In this document: piece by piece, positions 28,851-36,844 of the stretch | Layout: each line of letters starts with the position of its first letter | Position numbering within the stretch: the first letter of the stretch is position 1 | NCBI RefSeq assembly: GCF_014863355.1 | Contig: NZ_JACZEP010000003.1 | Location: 310,001 to 374,000, forward strand | DNA: 64,000 bases | DNA from: Aminobacter carboxidus | GTDB taxonomy: Bacteria > Pseudomonadota > Alphaproteobacteria > Rhizobiales > Rhizobiaceae | Direction of reading: 5' to 3' | Position numbers and translations under genes: made by a program | The notes under the pieces: generated by a model | Seen by the model: only the letters and a program-made list of their open reading frames with translations | What the model was told of the DNA's origin: nothing | The model's database searches: none

Positions 28851-29774
28851 ATGGACTTTATCCAGACTGTTTTCACGAGTTTCGTCGCGCTCATCCCCGT
28901 CACCCTGGCGCAGAGCCTGATCCTGGCATTCGTCGTGCTCGGCATCATGATTCCGTTCCGCACGCTCAATTTCCCTGACCTGACCAGCGAAGGCGCGTTT
29001 CCGCTTGGCGGCTGCGTCTGCGGCGTGCTTCTGGCAAGCGGTGCCTCGCCGCTGACGGCGCTTGCCGTCGCGCTCATCGCCGGTTTCCTCGCCGGCTGCT
29101 GCACCGCCTTCATCCACCTGCGGTTCCGCATCCACACGCTGCTTGCCGGCATCCTGATGATGACGATGCTCTACAGCATCAACCTGCGCATCATGGGCAA
29201 GTCGAACCTTTCGGTGTTCGGTGCGCCGACGGTGTTCGACTGGGCTCCATTCGTCCAGCCAGGTTTCCCGTTCGCCAAGATCATCGTCGCGGGACTGATC
29301 GGCGCGGTCATCTTCATCCTGCTCAACATGTTCTTCAAGACCGAGAAGGGCACGGCGATCCGCGCGGTCGGCGCCAATCCCGACATGGCCGAGGCACAAG
29401 GCATCAATGTCTGGGTCGCTACCATCGGCGGCGTTGGCCTCGCCAGCGCGTTTTCGGCGACGAGCGGTGCGCTGATGGTGCAGAGCCAAGGGTTTGCCGA
29501 CGTCAACATGGGACTCGGCATCCTGATCAACGGTCTCGCCGCCCTGATGATCGGTGAAGCCATCGTCGGCAAGCAGACCGTCCTGCGCCAGCTCGCCGCG
29601 CCATTCGTCGGTGCGGTCGTCTACTACCAGCTGGTGTCGTTCTGTCTCGCCGCCGGCATGCCGCCCCCCGATCTGAAGCTCGCCACCGGCCTGTTCGTCC
29701 TCGCGATGCTGGCTCTTCCAAGCCTCAAGCGCAGCCGGGGACCGGCACAAGCACGCGAAACCATTCGCGAATAA
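28851..29774 (+). CDS. ABC transporter permease, TrpY-like
   Basis: 307 residues with about eight to nine membrane segments and the LivH/RbsC-like motif GTAIRAVGANPDMAEAQGIN near residue 165-185, the loop that contacts the ATPase. Such permeases partner PF04392-type binding proteins. It starts five bases after the ATPase stop and is followed 18 bases later by kynureninase, so transport and catabolism share a transcript. Confidence 0.9.
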   Translation: MDFIQTVFTSFVALIPVTLAQSLILAFVVLGIMIPFRTLNFPDLTSEGAFPLGGCVCGVLLASGASPLTALAVALIAGFLAGCCTAFIHLRFRIHTLLAGILMMTMLYSINLRIMGKSNLSVFGAPTVFDWAPFVQPGFPFAKIIVAGLIGAVIFILLNMFFKTEKGTAIRAVGANPDMAEAQGINVWVATIGGVGLASAFSATSGALMVQSQGFADVNMGLGILINGLAALMIGEAIVGKQTVLRQLAAPFVGAVVYYQLVSFCLAAGMPPPDLKLATGLFVLAMLALPSLKRSRGPAQARETIRE

Positions 29775-29792
29775 TCAAGGATAGCCCGAATC

Positions 29793-31040
29793 ATGACTGC
29801 AATTCCTGATCTCGCCGCTGTCGAGGCGATGGACGCTGCCGATCCGCTGCGTTCGATGCGTGACCGTTTCATCCTGCCGGAGGGGGTGATCTATCTCGAC
29901 GGCAATTCGCTGGGGGCCGCTTCGCATGCCGCCTTCAGCGAACTCCAGGCGGCCGCGTCCCAGGAGTGGGCGCAGGACCTGATCCGCGCCTGGAACACCG
30001 CCGGCTGGTTCGACATGCCGACCGAACTGGGCGACCGGATCGGCCGCCTGATCGGTGCCGCGCCCGGCCAGACGGTCGTCTGCGACACCACTTCGACCAA
30101 CATCTACAAGGTGCTGCATGCAGCCCTTGCGATGCGGCCTGACCGCTCGGTCATCGTCGCCGAAGGCAATAGCTTCCCGACCGATCTCTACATGGCGGAA
30201 GGCGTTGCGTCGACGCGGGCCGGAGCAGTGCTCAGGCTCGAGGGTGTCGATGCGCCAAGCATCGAAGAGCTGATCGACGACAAGGTCGCCGTGGTTCTGG
30301 TCAACCACGTCAACTACAAGTCGGGTGAGCTGCGCGATATGGCGGCGCTAACGAAAAAGGCGCAAGCAGCGGGCGCCTTGATCGTCTGGGACCTCTGCCA
30401 CACGGCAGGTGCCCTGCCGGTCGACCTCGACGGCGCCAATGTCGATTTCGCCGTCGGCTGCACCTACAAATACATCAATGGCGGCCCCGGTGCGCCGGCC
30501 TTCATCTACGCCGCGACCCGTCATCTCGCCGACGTCCGCCAGCCGCTGAGTGGCTGGTGGGGCCATGCCAGGCCCTTCGCCTTCGAGCAGGGTTACGCCG
30601 CAGACGCCGGCATCCGCCGGTTCCTGTGCGGCACCCAGCCGATCCTGACGATGCGTGCGCTCAAGGGCGCGCTCGATGACTGGGACGACGTCGACATGAC
30701 GGCGCTCAGGACAAAAAGCATTGCCCTGACGGACCTGTTCATTCAGCTGGTCGAAGCGAAATGCGCTGGTTATGGATTGACCCTGGAAAGCCCGCGCGAG
30801 GGCACGAAGCGCGGCAGCCAGGTGTCGTTCGAGCATGACGGCGCCTATGCCATCATGCAGGCGCTGATCGAACGCGGCGTAATCGGCGACTTCCGCGCGC
30901 CAGCGACGGTGCGTTTCGGTTTCACCCCGCTCTATGTCGGTTTCAAGGATGTGTGGAATGCAGTCGAAGTGCTGGAGGACATCCTCCGCACTGGCGCCTG
31001 GAAGGATCCACGCTTCGCCGTGAAGTCGGCGGTGACCTGA
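29793..31040 (+). CDS. kynU: Kynureninase
   Basis: 415 residues, the normal size. Kynureninase (PLP enzyme, fold type I) splits L-kynurenine into anthranilate and L-alanine. VIYLDGNSLGAASHAA opens the sequence as in KynU; WDLCHTAGALPVDL carries the PLP-binding aspartate and active-site residues; GCTYKYINGGPG holds the PLP lysine, K226; LSGWWGHARPFAF and RRFLCGTQPILTM follow as in the family. A ribosome site (AAGGA) precedes ATG 29793. It is last in the TrpX-type importer operon and feeds anthranilate to the CoA ligase encoded at 36841-38466. Confidence 0.96.
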   Translation: MTAIPDLAAVEAMDAADPLRSMRDRFILPEGVIYLDGNSLGAASHAAFSELQAAASQEWAQDLIRAWNTAGWFDMPTELGDRIGRLIGAAPGQTVVCDTTSTNIYKVLHAALAMRPDRSVIVAEGNSFPTDLYMAEGVASTRAGAVLRLEGVDAPSIEELIDDKVAVVLVNHVNYKSGELRDMAALTKKAQAAGALIVWDLCHTAGALPVDLDGANVDFAVGCTYKYINGGPGAPAFIYAATRHLADVRQPLSGWWGHARPFAFEQGYAADAGIRRFLCGTQPILTMRALKGALDDWDDVDMTALRTKSIALTDLFIQLVEAKCAGYGLTLESPREGTKRGSQVSFEHDGAYAIMQALIERGVIGDFRAPATVRFGFTPLYVGFKDVWNAVEVLEDILRTGAWKDPRFAVKSAVT

Positions 31041-31064
31041 TCTCAGGTCATATTGAAACGAAAA

Positions 31065-31247
31065 GGGCGGCTTTTGCCGCCCTCAGATTGATTACAAACC
31101 CCTCGTTTCTTGGCAGCAGTCAAAATCGAGGGGTTTTGATTCTGGTTTGTTCACGATCTGAATCTGTGACGTTCTGTGAATCTTGGGTGATTTAGGTGTG
31201 CCCGGAGGTTTGTCAGCAGTCTGAGGGCGGCTTTTGCCGCCCTTTTT
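31065..31247. terminator. Twin hairpins with opposite T-runs between kynU and the LivF-type gene
   Basis: The hairpin GGGCGGC-TTTT-GCCGCCC occurs twice: 31065-31082 and 31225-31242. The first has TTTT on its minus-strand side, the second has TTTTT on its plus-strand side. The plus transcript (kynU) would end at the second and the minus transcript (LivF) at the first. Between them is a third hairpin, AAACCCCTCG (31096-31105) with CGAGGGGTTT (31127-31136), followed by a T. The second hairpin begins right at the LivF stop codon. Confidence 0.7.
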
Positions 31248-31933
31248 CATACGCCGAGATAGCGGTCCTGGATCTCAGGCGTCAGGGCATCCGGTGCGCC
31301 TTGGAAGACCGTCACGCCCTTCTCCAGCACGAAGCAGCGATCGGCCACGGGCAGCAGCTCCGACAACGTCTTGTCGACAACGAGAATCGACTGCCCCGAT
31401 GCCTTGAGCTTGCGGATTGCAGCCCAGATGTCCTGACGGATGACGGGCGCTAGCCCCTCGGTCGCTTCGTCAAGAATGAGCAGGCTGGGATTGGTCATCA
31501 GCGCGCGGCCGATCGCCAGCATCTGCTGCTCGCCGCCTGACAGCGTGTTGGCATACTGGTCGCGACGTTCGCCGAGACGCGGAAACAGCTCGACCACCTT
31601 TTCCAGTGTCCACTCACTACCGCGTGCTGCGGCAAGCAGGTTTTCCAAGACGGTCAGATTGGGGAAGCAGCGTCGCCCCTCGGGCACCAGACCCAGTCCG
31701 AGGCGGGCGATGCGGTGCGGGCGCATGCCGGCAAGCTGGCGGCCGCCAAAGCTGATCGAGCCCGAGCGTGGTTTCGCCAGACCGAGTATCGAATTGATCG
31801 TCGTCGACTTGCCCATGCCGTTGCGGCCCATCAGCGCCACGACCTCGCCCTCGCGCACATCGAGCGAGACGCCGAACAGTGCCTGCGATGCGCCGTAGAA
31901 GGTTTCGACCCCTTTGAGTTCGAGCAGGCTCAC
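31247..31933 (-). CDS. Branched-chain-type ABC transporter ATP-binding protein (LivF)
   Basis: 228 residues. It has Walker A GRNGMGKST, the signature LSGGEQQMLAIGRALMTNPS and Walker B LILDEATEGLAP, which marks LivF rather than LivG. It starts with GTG overlapping the LivG stop. It is the last gene of an operon that begins with the CoA ligase and kynA, so this five-part importer probably carries tryptophan, kynurenine, anthranilate or another aromatic acid rather than leucine (inference). Confidence 0.92.
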   Translation of the reverse strand: MSLLELKGVETFYGASQALFGVSLDVREGEVVALMGRNGMGKSTTINSILGLAKPRSGSISFGGRQLAGMRPHRIARLGLGLVPEGRRCFPNLTVLENLLAAARGSEWTLEKVVELFPRLGERRDQYANTLSGGEQQMLAIGRALMTNPSLLILDEATEGLAPVIRQDIWAAIRKLKASGQSILVVDKTLSELLPVADRCFVLEKGVTVFQGAPDALTPEIQDRYLGV

Positions 31934-32679
31934 GCGGCTTCTCCGAGATAGGCCCGGCGGACTTCGGGGTCGTTGCGGATCTGGTCGACAGTGCCAGTGG
32001 CGATGACACGGCCGTAGACCAGAACCGAGATGCGGTCGGCGAGTGCGAAGACGGCATCCATGTCGTGCTCGACAAGCAGGATCGGCGCTTCATGGCGCAA
32101 ACCGTCGAGGAATTTTGTCAACGCTTTCGATCCTTCAGGCCCCATGCCGGCCATTGGTTCGTCGAACAGGAACGCCCTGGAGCCGAGCGCCAACGCAATG
32201 GCGATTTCGAGTTGGCGGCGTTCGCCATGCGACAGCTCGGCGGCGGCCACGTAAGCGCGACCGGCAAGGCCGACCCGCTCCAGCATCGCCATCGCCGGTT
32301 CGGTCAGGCTCTTGTCGCTCATGACAGGGCGGAAGAAGCGGAAGCTCGTTCCCTGACGTGCCTGCACCGCCAGCATGACGTTGCGAAGCGCGGAAAACTC
32401 CTGCGCCAGCGACGAGATCTGGAAGCTGCGGCCAAGTCCGAGACGCGCGCGGGCGGCCATGTCGAGCCCGGCCATGTCCTGGCCGAGGAAGCGGATGGTG
32501 CCGCTGTCGGGCCGGAACGAGCCCGAGATCTGGTGGATCAGCGTGCTCTTGCCGGCACCGTTGGGGCCGATCAGCGCATGAATCTCGCCCGGCCTGAGAT
32601 CAAGGCTGACGCTGTCGGTGGCCTTGAGCGCACCAAAGGTTTTCCTGAGGTCGCGGATTTCGAGGACCGGCTCAACCAT
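31930..32679 (-). CDS. Branched-chain-type ABC transporter ATP-binding protein (LivG)
   Basis: 249 residues: Walker A GPNGAGKST, signature LSHGERRQLEIAIALALGSR and Walker B FLFDEPMAGMGPEG, which is the LivG pattern, with the C-terminal NDPEVRRAYLGE tail. Its ATG is inside the end of the LivM-type gene and its stop overlaps the LivF start. It is the second ATPase of the importer. Confidence 0.92.
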   Translation of the reverse strand: MVEPVLEIRDLRKTFGALKATDSVSLDLRPGEIHALIGPNGAGKSTLIHQISGSFRPDSGTIRFLGQDMAGLDMAARARLGLGRSFQISSLAQEFSALRNVMLAVQARQGTSFRFFRPVMSDKSLTEPAMAMLERVGLAGRAYVAAAELSHGERRQLEIAIALALGSRAFLFDEPMAGMGPEGSKALTKFLDGLRHEAPILLVEHDMDAVFALADRISVLVYGRVIATGTVDQIRNDPEVRRAYLGEAA

Positions 32680-33643
32680 GACGCACCTTTCCGGCCAGCA
32701 GCCCGAGCAGGCCGCCGCGCGCGAACAGCACCACGCCGAGCAGGATCAGGCCGAGGAAGAACTGCCAGCGTTCGGTGATGCCGCCAAGCGCATATTCGAT
32801 CAACACGTAGAGCATGGCGCCGGCGACGGGTCCGAACAGTCGGCCTTTGCCGCCGAGGATGATGAGCACGATCAGTTCGCCCGACATGTGCCAGGACAGC
32901 ATCGACGGGCTGACGAACTTGTTGAGATCGGCGAACAGCGCGCCGGCGAGACCGGTGACCATCGCCGAGACAGCGAAGGCGATCAACCTGACATTGAAAG
33001 GCGTGATGCCGACTGCAGCCAGGCGCGTCGCGTTCTGCCGTGCCGCCTGAAGGGCAGCGCCGAAACGTGAGCCGCGTAGCAGCCAGAACAGGCCGAGGGC
33101 CGCCATGAGCACCGCATAGCAGATCAGGAAATAAGACAGCGGCTGGGTGGTATTCACGCCGGGGAATTCGTTGCGGACGTAGATCGAAAGTCCGTCCTCG
33201 CCGCCATAGGCCGGCCACGACACGGCGAAGTAGTAGATCATCTGCGCGAAGGCGAGCGTGATCATGATGAAGTAGACGCCCGTCGTGCGCAGACTGATCG
33301 CGCCGATCGGCAAGGCGATCAGGCCGCAGACCACCACCGCGACAAGCCAGATGATCGGCATCGATGCCGTGCCCGGAATGCCGGCGAACAGTGGCACGCC
33401 ATCGAATGCATGGGTGGCAAGGATGCCGGCCGCGTAGCCGCCGAGGCCGAAGAAGGCGGCATGGCCGAAAGACACCAGTCCACCGAGGCCGAGCGCGATG
33501 TTGAGGCCGACGGCGGCGAGCGCCAGGATGGCGATGCGGGTGGCAAGTGTGATGTAGAACGGCTCGCCCATGGCGGATGCGCCAAGCGGGACTGCCAGCA
33601 ACAGCAGCGCCAGCAGAATGTTGACGATGGTTTCGCGGCTCAT
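32672..33643 (-). CDS. Branched-chain-type ABC transporter permease (LivM)
   Basis: 323 residues, about nine to ten membrane segments. NIALGLGGLVSFGHAAFFGL and LRTTGVYFIMITLAFAQMIY are typical LivM segments. Two starts are possible: GTG 33655, overlapping the LivH stop, or ATG 33643, which has GAGGG before it; the ATG was chosen. It ends inside the LivG gene (eight-base overlap). Confidence 0.9.
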   Translation of the reverse strand: MSRETIVNILLALLLLAVPLGASAMGEPFYITLATRIAILALAAVGLNIALGLGGLVSFGHAAFFGLGGYAAGILATHAFDGVPLFAGIPGTASMPIIWLVAVVVCGLIALPIGAISLRTTGVYFIMITLAFAQMIYYFAVSWPAYGGEDGLSIYVRNEFPGVNTTQPLSYFLICYAVLMAALGLFWLLRGSRFGAALQAARQNATRLAAVGITPFNVRLIAFAVSAMVTGLAGALFADLNKFVSPSMLSWHMSGELIVLIILGGKGRLFGPVAGAMLYVLIEYALGGITERWQFFLGLILLGVVLFARGGLLGLLAGKVRHG

Positions 33644-33651
33644 GGCGGCCC

Positions 33652-34572
33652 TCACGACTGCGCCGCAAACAGGCCGCTCGGCCTGAAGGCAAGGATGAGC
33701 GCCATGACGATGTAGATCAGCATGGAGGCAAGTGCTGCACCGATCAGTCCGGCCTGTGCCGCCGGCATCATCAGCGCCAGGGCCTTGGGCAGCAGGAAGC
33801 GGCCCATTGTGTCGACGACACCGACGAGGATCGCACCAAACAACGCGCCCTTGATCGAGCCTATGCCGCCGATGACGATGACCACGAAGGCGAGGATCAA
33901 CGCCGGCTCGCCCATGCCGACCTGTACCGATTGCAGGGCACCGACAAGCGCCCCGGCAAGACCGGCAAGGGCAGCACCAAGTGCGAAGACGACGGTGTAG
34001 AGCGTACGGATATCGACGCCGAGCGCTGCGATCATCTCGCGGTCGGATTCACCGGCGCGGATGCGCATGCCGAGCCTTGTGCGCGAGATCAGCAGATACA
34101 GGCCCAGCGCGACCACCACCCCGACGCCGATGATGGCGAGGCGGTAAAGCTGGTACTGGCCGCCGCCGGGCAGGGGCACCGCACCTTGCAGCAGCGACGG
34201 GATGTCGAGATAGAGCGGGAACGAACCGAACAGCCAGCGTGTGCCTTCGGAGAAGATCAGGATCAGCGCGAATGTCGCCAGCACCTGGTCGAGATGGTCG
34301 CGGTCGTAGAGGCGGCGTATCACGGTCACCTCGATGATCGCGCCAGCTGCGGCCGCAGCGACCAGGCTCGCCGCAAGGCCGATCCAGAACGAGCCGGTGG
34401 CCGCCGCGACCGCCGCACAGGCAAAGGCGCCGATCATGTAGAGCGAACCATGGGCGAGGTTGATCAGGCCCATGACGCCGAAGATCAGCGTCAGGCCGGC
34501 GGCCATGAGGAACAGCATCACCCCGAGCTGTAGCCCGTTGAGAAGTTGCTCGATGAGCAGTGCGATGGACAA
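33652..34572 (-). CDS. Branched-chain-type ABC transporter permease (LivH)
   Basis: 306 residues with about eight membrane segments and the motifs LIFGVMGLINLAHGSLYMIG and GMRIRAGESDREMIAALGVD (the ATPase-contact loop). The only in-frame start that keeps the family N-terminus (SIALLIEQLLNGLQLGVMLF) is TTG at 34572. The RIME-like repeat separates it from the upstream binding-protein gene. Confidence 0.9.
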   Translation of the reverse strand: MSIALLIEQLLNGLQLGVMLFLMAAGLTLIFGVMGLINLAHGSLYMIGAFACAAVAAATGSFWIGLAASLVAAAAAGAIIEVTVIRRLYDRDHLDQVLATFALILIFSEGTRWLFGSFPLYLDIPSLLQGAVPLPGGGQYQLYRLAIIGVGVVVALGLYLLISRTRLGMRIRAGESDREMIAALGVDIRTLYTVVFALGAALAGLAGALVGALQSVQVGMGEPALILAFVVIVIGGIGSIKGALFGAILVGVVDTMGRFLLPKALALMMPAAQAGLIGAALASMLIYIVMALILAFRPSGLFAAQS

Positions 34573-34651
34573 GGGGACGCTTTCGCTGGCTGGATTGTCG
34601 GTTCAGTGCGGCGGGACGCCTGCCGCGCTTCTATGCGATATCGGAGGACGT

Positions 34652-34793
34652 CGACCCCCACTCCGGTTTGCTTCGCAAACCACCTCTCCCCCGTTCGACG
34701 GGGGAGAGGAAAAGCCGGCTGCGTCTTGGCTCCTTTCCTTACCCCCTTTTGAGGGGGAGAGGTGCCGAGCGCAGCGAGGCGGAGTGGGGGTCG
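34652..34793. repeat. RIME-like palindromic intergenic element
   Basis: About 142 bases bounded by a 14-bp inverted repeat, CGACCCCCACTCCG and CGGAGTGGGGGTCG. Inside are GGTTTGC-TTC-GCAAACC and CCTCTCCCCCG paired with CGGGGGAGAGG, plus a CCCCCTTTTGAGGGGG stem. This is the build of the short palindromic repeats (RIME-like) scattered between genes in rhizobia. It sits between the binding-protein gene and livH, within the presumed operon. Copies elsewhere in the genome cannot be seen here. Confidence 0.75.
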
Positions 34794-34808
34794 GACGCCC
34801 CATGTAAG

Positions 34809-34829
34809 GCTAGCCTGCTATTGGCTAGC
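34809..34829 (-). terminator. Hairpin after the binding-protein gene
   Basis: GCTAGCC (34809-34815) pairs with GGCTAGC (34823-34829) across a 7-base loop, directly after the stop codon of the binding-protein gene. It may protect the mRNA end or partly stop transcription, giving more binding protein than permease. Confidence 0.45.
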
Positions 34830-35965
34830 TACATCTTGCACTGTTCGGCGTAGGCGTCCTTGTGGTGTTCGAAGGCGGTGGCGACGATCTTGTTGGTTAG
34901 CACGTCGCCTTCCTTGACCACTTCACGCACGTAGATGTTCTGCACCGGGTGGTTGTTGGTGTTGAAGGCGAACTCGCCGCGCACCGACTTGAAGTCGGCC
35001 GCCTTGAGAGCGGCGCGGAAGGCATCCTTGTCCTTGACGCTTGCCTTCGACAGGGCTGCCAGGATCAGGTTTGCGGTGTCCCAGCTCTGGGCGGCGTAGA
35101 CCGAGGGCAGGCGCTTGTATTCGGCCTGGAAGGCTTCGACGAAAGCCTTGTTGGCTTCGTTGTCGAGGTCCTTGGACCAGCTGGCCGAGTTCTTGACGCC
35201 AAGGGCGGCGTCGCCAACCGCCGGCAGGATGTCCTGGTCGAAGGAGAAGCCGGGTCCCATGACCGGGATGTTTACGCCCGATTGGGCGTACTGCTTCATG
35301 AACGAGATGCCCATGCCGCCGGGCAGGAAGAAGAACACCGAGTCGGCACCGGAATCGCGGATCTGGGCGATCTCGGCGGCGTAGTCGGTCTGGCCGACCT
35401 GGGTGTAGACTTCACCCGCCAGCTCGCCCTTGTAGTAGCGCTTGAAGCCGGTCAGCGAGTCTTTGCCGGCGGGATAGTTCGGGGCGAGGATGAAGGTCTT
35501 CTTGTAGTCCTTGTTGGCGTATTGGCCCATCGCCTCGTGGAAGTTGTCGTTCTGGTAGGCGACGTTGAAATAGTTCTTGTTGCACTTGGCGCCGGCCAGC
35601 GCCGAAGGGCCGGCATTGGGCGACAGGTAGATAACGTCCTGCGCCACCGCATTCGGCACCACGGCCATGGCGAGGTTCGACCAGATGATGCCGGTCAATA
35701 GGTCGACCTTGTCGCTCTGGATCATCTTTTCGGCCAGCTGCACGGCGATCTCGGGCTTCTGGGCGTCGTCCTCGACGACCAGCTCGACATCCTTGTTGCC
35801 GGACTGCTTCATCGCCAGCGTAAAGGCATCGCGCATGTCGACGCCAAGGCCGGCACCGCCGCCCGAAAGCGTGGTGATGACGCCGATCTTGACCGGCTCG
35901 GCGTAGGCAAGGCTGGATGCCGCCAGTGACAGGCCGAAAATTCCGGCCGCAATGATCTTCTTCAT
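34829..35965 (-). CDS. Branched-chain-type ABC substrate-binding protein
   Basis: 378 residues with a signal peptide (cut after ASSLAYA, residue 22). The mature N-terminus EPVKIGVITTLSGGGAGLG is typical of the Leu/Ile/Val-binding (type I periplasmic) fold. Relatives with this spacing often bind aromatic acids. A strong ribosome site (AGGGAGGAG) precedes the ATG. It lies 42 bases downstream of kynA and upstream of the channel genes, so its ligand is probably tryptophan, kynurenine or anthranilate (inference). Confidence 0.9.
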   Translation of the reverse strand: MKKIIAAGIFGLSLAASSLAYAEPVKIGVITTLSGGGAGLGVDMRDAFTLAMKQSGNKDVELVVEDDAQKPEIAVQLAEKMIQSDKVDLLTGIIWSNLAMAVVPNAVAQDVIYLSPNAGPSALAGAKCNKNYFNVAYQNDNFHEAMGQYANKDYKKTFILAPNYPAGKDSLTGFKRYYKGELAGEVYTQVGQTDYAAEIAQIRDSGADSVFFFLPGGMGISFMKQYAQSGVNIPVMGPGFSFDQDILPAVGDAALGVKNSASWSKDLDNEANKAFVEAFQAEYKRLPSVYAAQSWDTANLILAALSKASVKDKDAFRAALKAADFKSVRGEFAFNTNNHPVQNIYVREVVKEGDVLTNKIVATAFEHHKDAYAEQCKM

Positions 35966-36007
35966 TAGATACTCCTCCCTAGTGTTCCCGTTGTTGTTTG
36001 AAGTCTG

Positions 36008-36844
36008 TTAGAGCCGGGTGCGAACTTTCCAGAGTTCCGGAAACAGTTCAACCTCCAGCATCTTCTTGAGGTACGAGGCGCCCGATGTGCCGCCAGTGCC
36101 GCGTTTCATACCGATGATGCGTTCGACCGTGGTGACGTGGTTGAAGCGCCAGCGACGGAAGTAATCTTCGAAATCAACCAGCTTCTCGGCCAGCTCGTAG
36201 AACATCCAGTAGCGTTGCGGATCGCGATAGATCGTCTGCCAGGCGACAAGCACCTCTTCGCTCTCGCTGCGGGTTTCGCGCCAGTCGCTACGCTTGCCGT
36301 CGGCACCGATGTCGAAGCCGTTGCGTCCGAGAAGCAGGATCGCCTCGTCGTAGAGCGAAGGCTGGGCGAGCACCGCTTCGAGCTTCTCGGCTAGTTCGGG
36401 CTGGTGCGCGTGTGGGCGCAGCATGGCGATGTTGCGATTGCCGGCCATGAACTCGATGGCGCGATACTGCCAGGACTGGAATCCCGAGGACTGGCCGAGC
36501 GAGTCGCGAAACTCGGTGTATTCGCTCGGCGTCATCGTCCTGAGAACGTCCCAGGCGCTGTTGAGCTGTTCGAAGATGCGCGACACGCGTGTCAGCATCT
36601 TGAATGACGGTTCGAGCCTGTCGGCACGGATCGAGCGGATCGCCGAGCCGATCTCATGCAGTGCGAGCTTCATCCACAGCTCGGAGGTCTGATGCTGGAT
36701 GATGAACAGCATCTCGTCATGAGCGGTCGAAAGCGGCGCCTGGGCGTCGAGAATCTTTTCGAGATGCAGGTAGTCGCTGTAGGACATGCGGTCCTTGAAC
36801 GACATCTGCGCGCCCTCGGTGGAGGGATCGTACGGCTTGCTCAA
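36008..36844 (-). CDS. kynA: Tryptophan 2,3-dioxygenase
   Basis: 278 residues. This haem enzyme opens the indole ring of L-tryptophan to N-formyl-L-kynurenine. [18 protein letters not shown] includes the distal histidine H51; [20 protein letters not shown] includes the haem-ligand histidine H236; [13 protein letters not shown] is the conserved C-terminal loop. The start is taken as TTG 36844, overlapping the ligase stop, because the segment [20 protein letters not shown] is part of the family N-terminus; ATG 36805 with GAGGG before it is an alternative. It is co-transcribed with the CoA ligase. Confidence 0.96.
   Translation of the reverse strand: MSKPYDPSTEGAQMSFKDRMSYSDYLHLEKILDAQAPLSTAHDEMLFIIQHQTSELWMKLALHEIGSAIRSIRADRLEPSFKMLTRVSRIFEQLNSAWDVLRTMTPSEYTEFRDSLGQSSGFQSWQYRAIEFMAGNRNIAMLRPHAHQPELAEKLEAVLAQPSLYDEAILLLGRNGFDIGADGKRSDWRETRSESEEVLVAWQTIYRDPQRYWMFYELAEKLVDFEDYFRRWRFNHVTTVERIIGMKRGTGGTSGASYLKKMLEVELFPELWKVRTRL

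Noticed and set aside
34603-34803. Short open frames across the palindromic element before livH.
   Set aside because: They arise from the symmetric repeat sequence, which stays open on both strands, and have no ribosome site.
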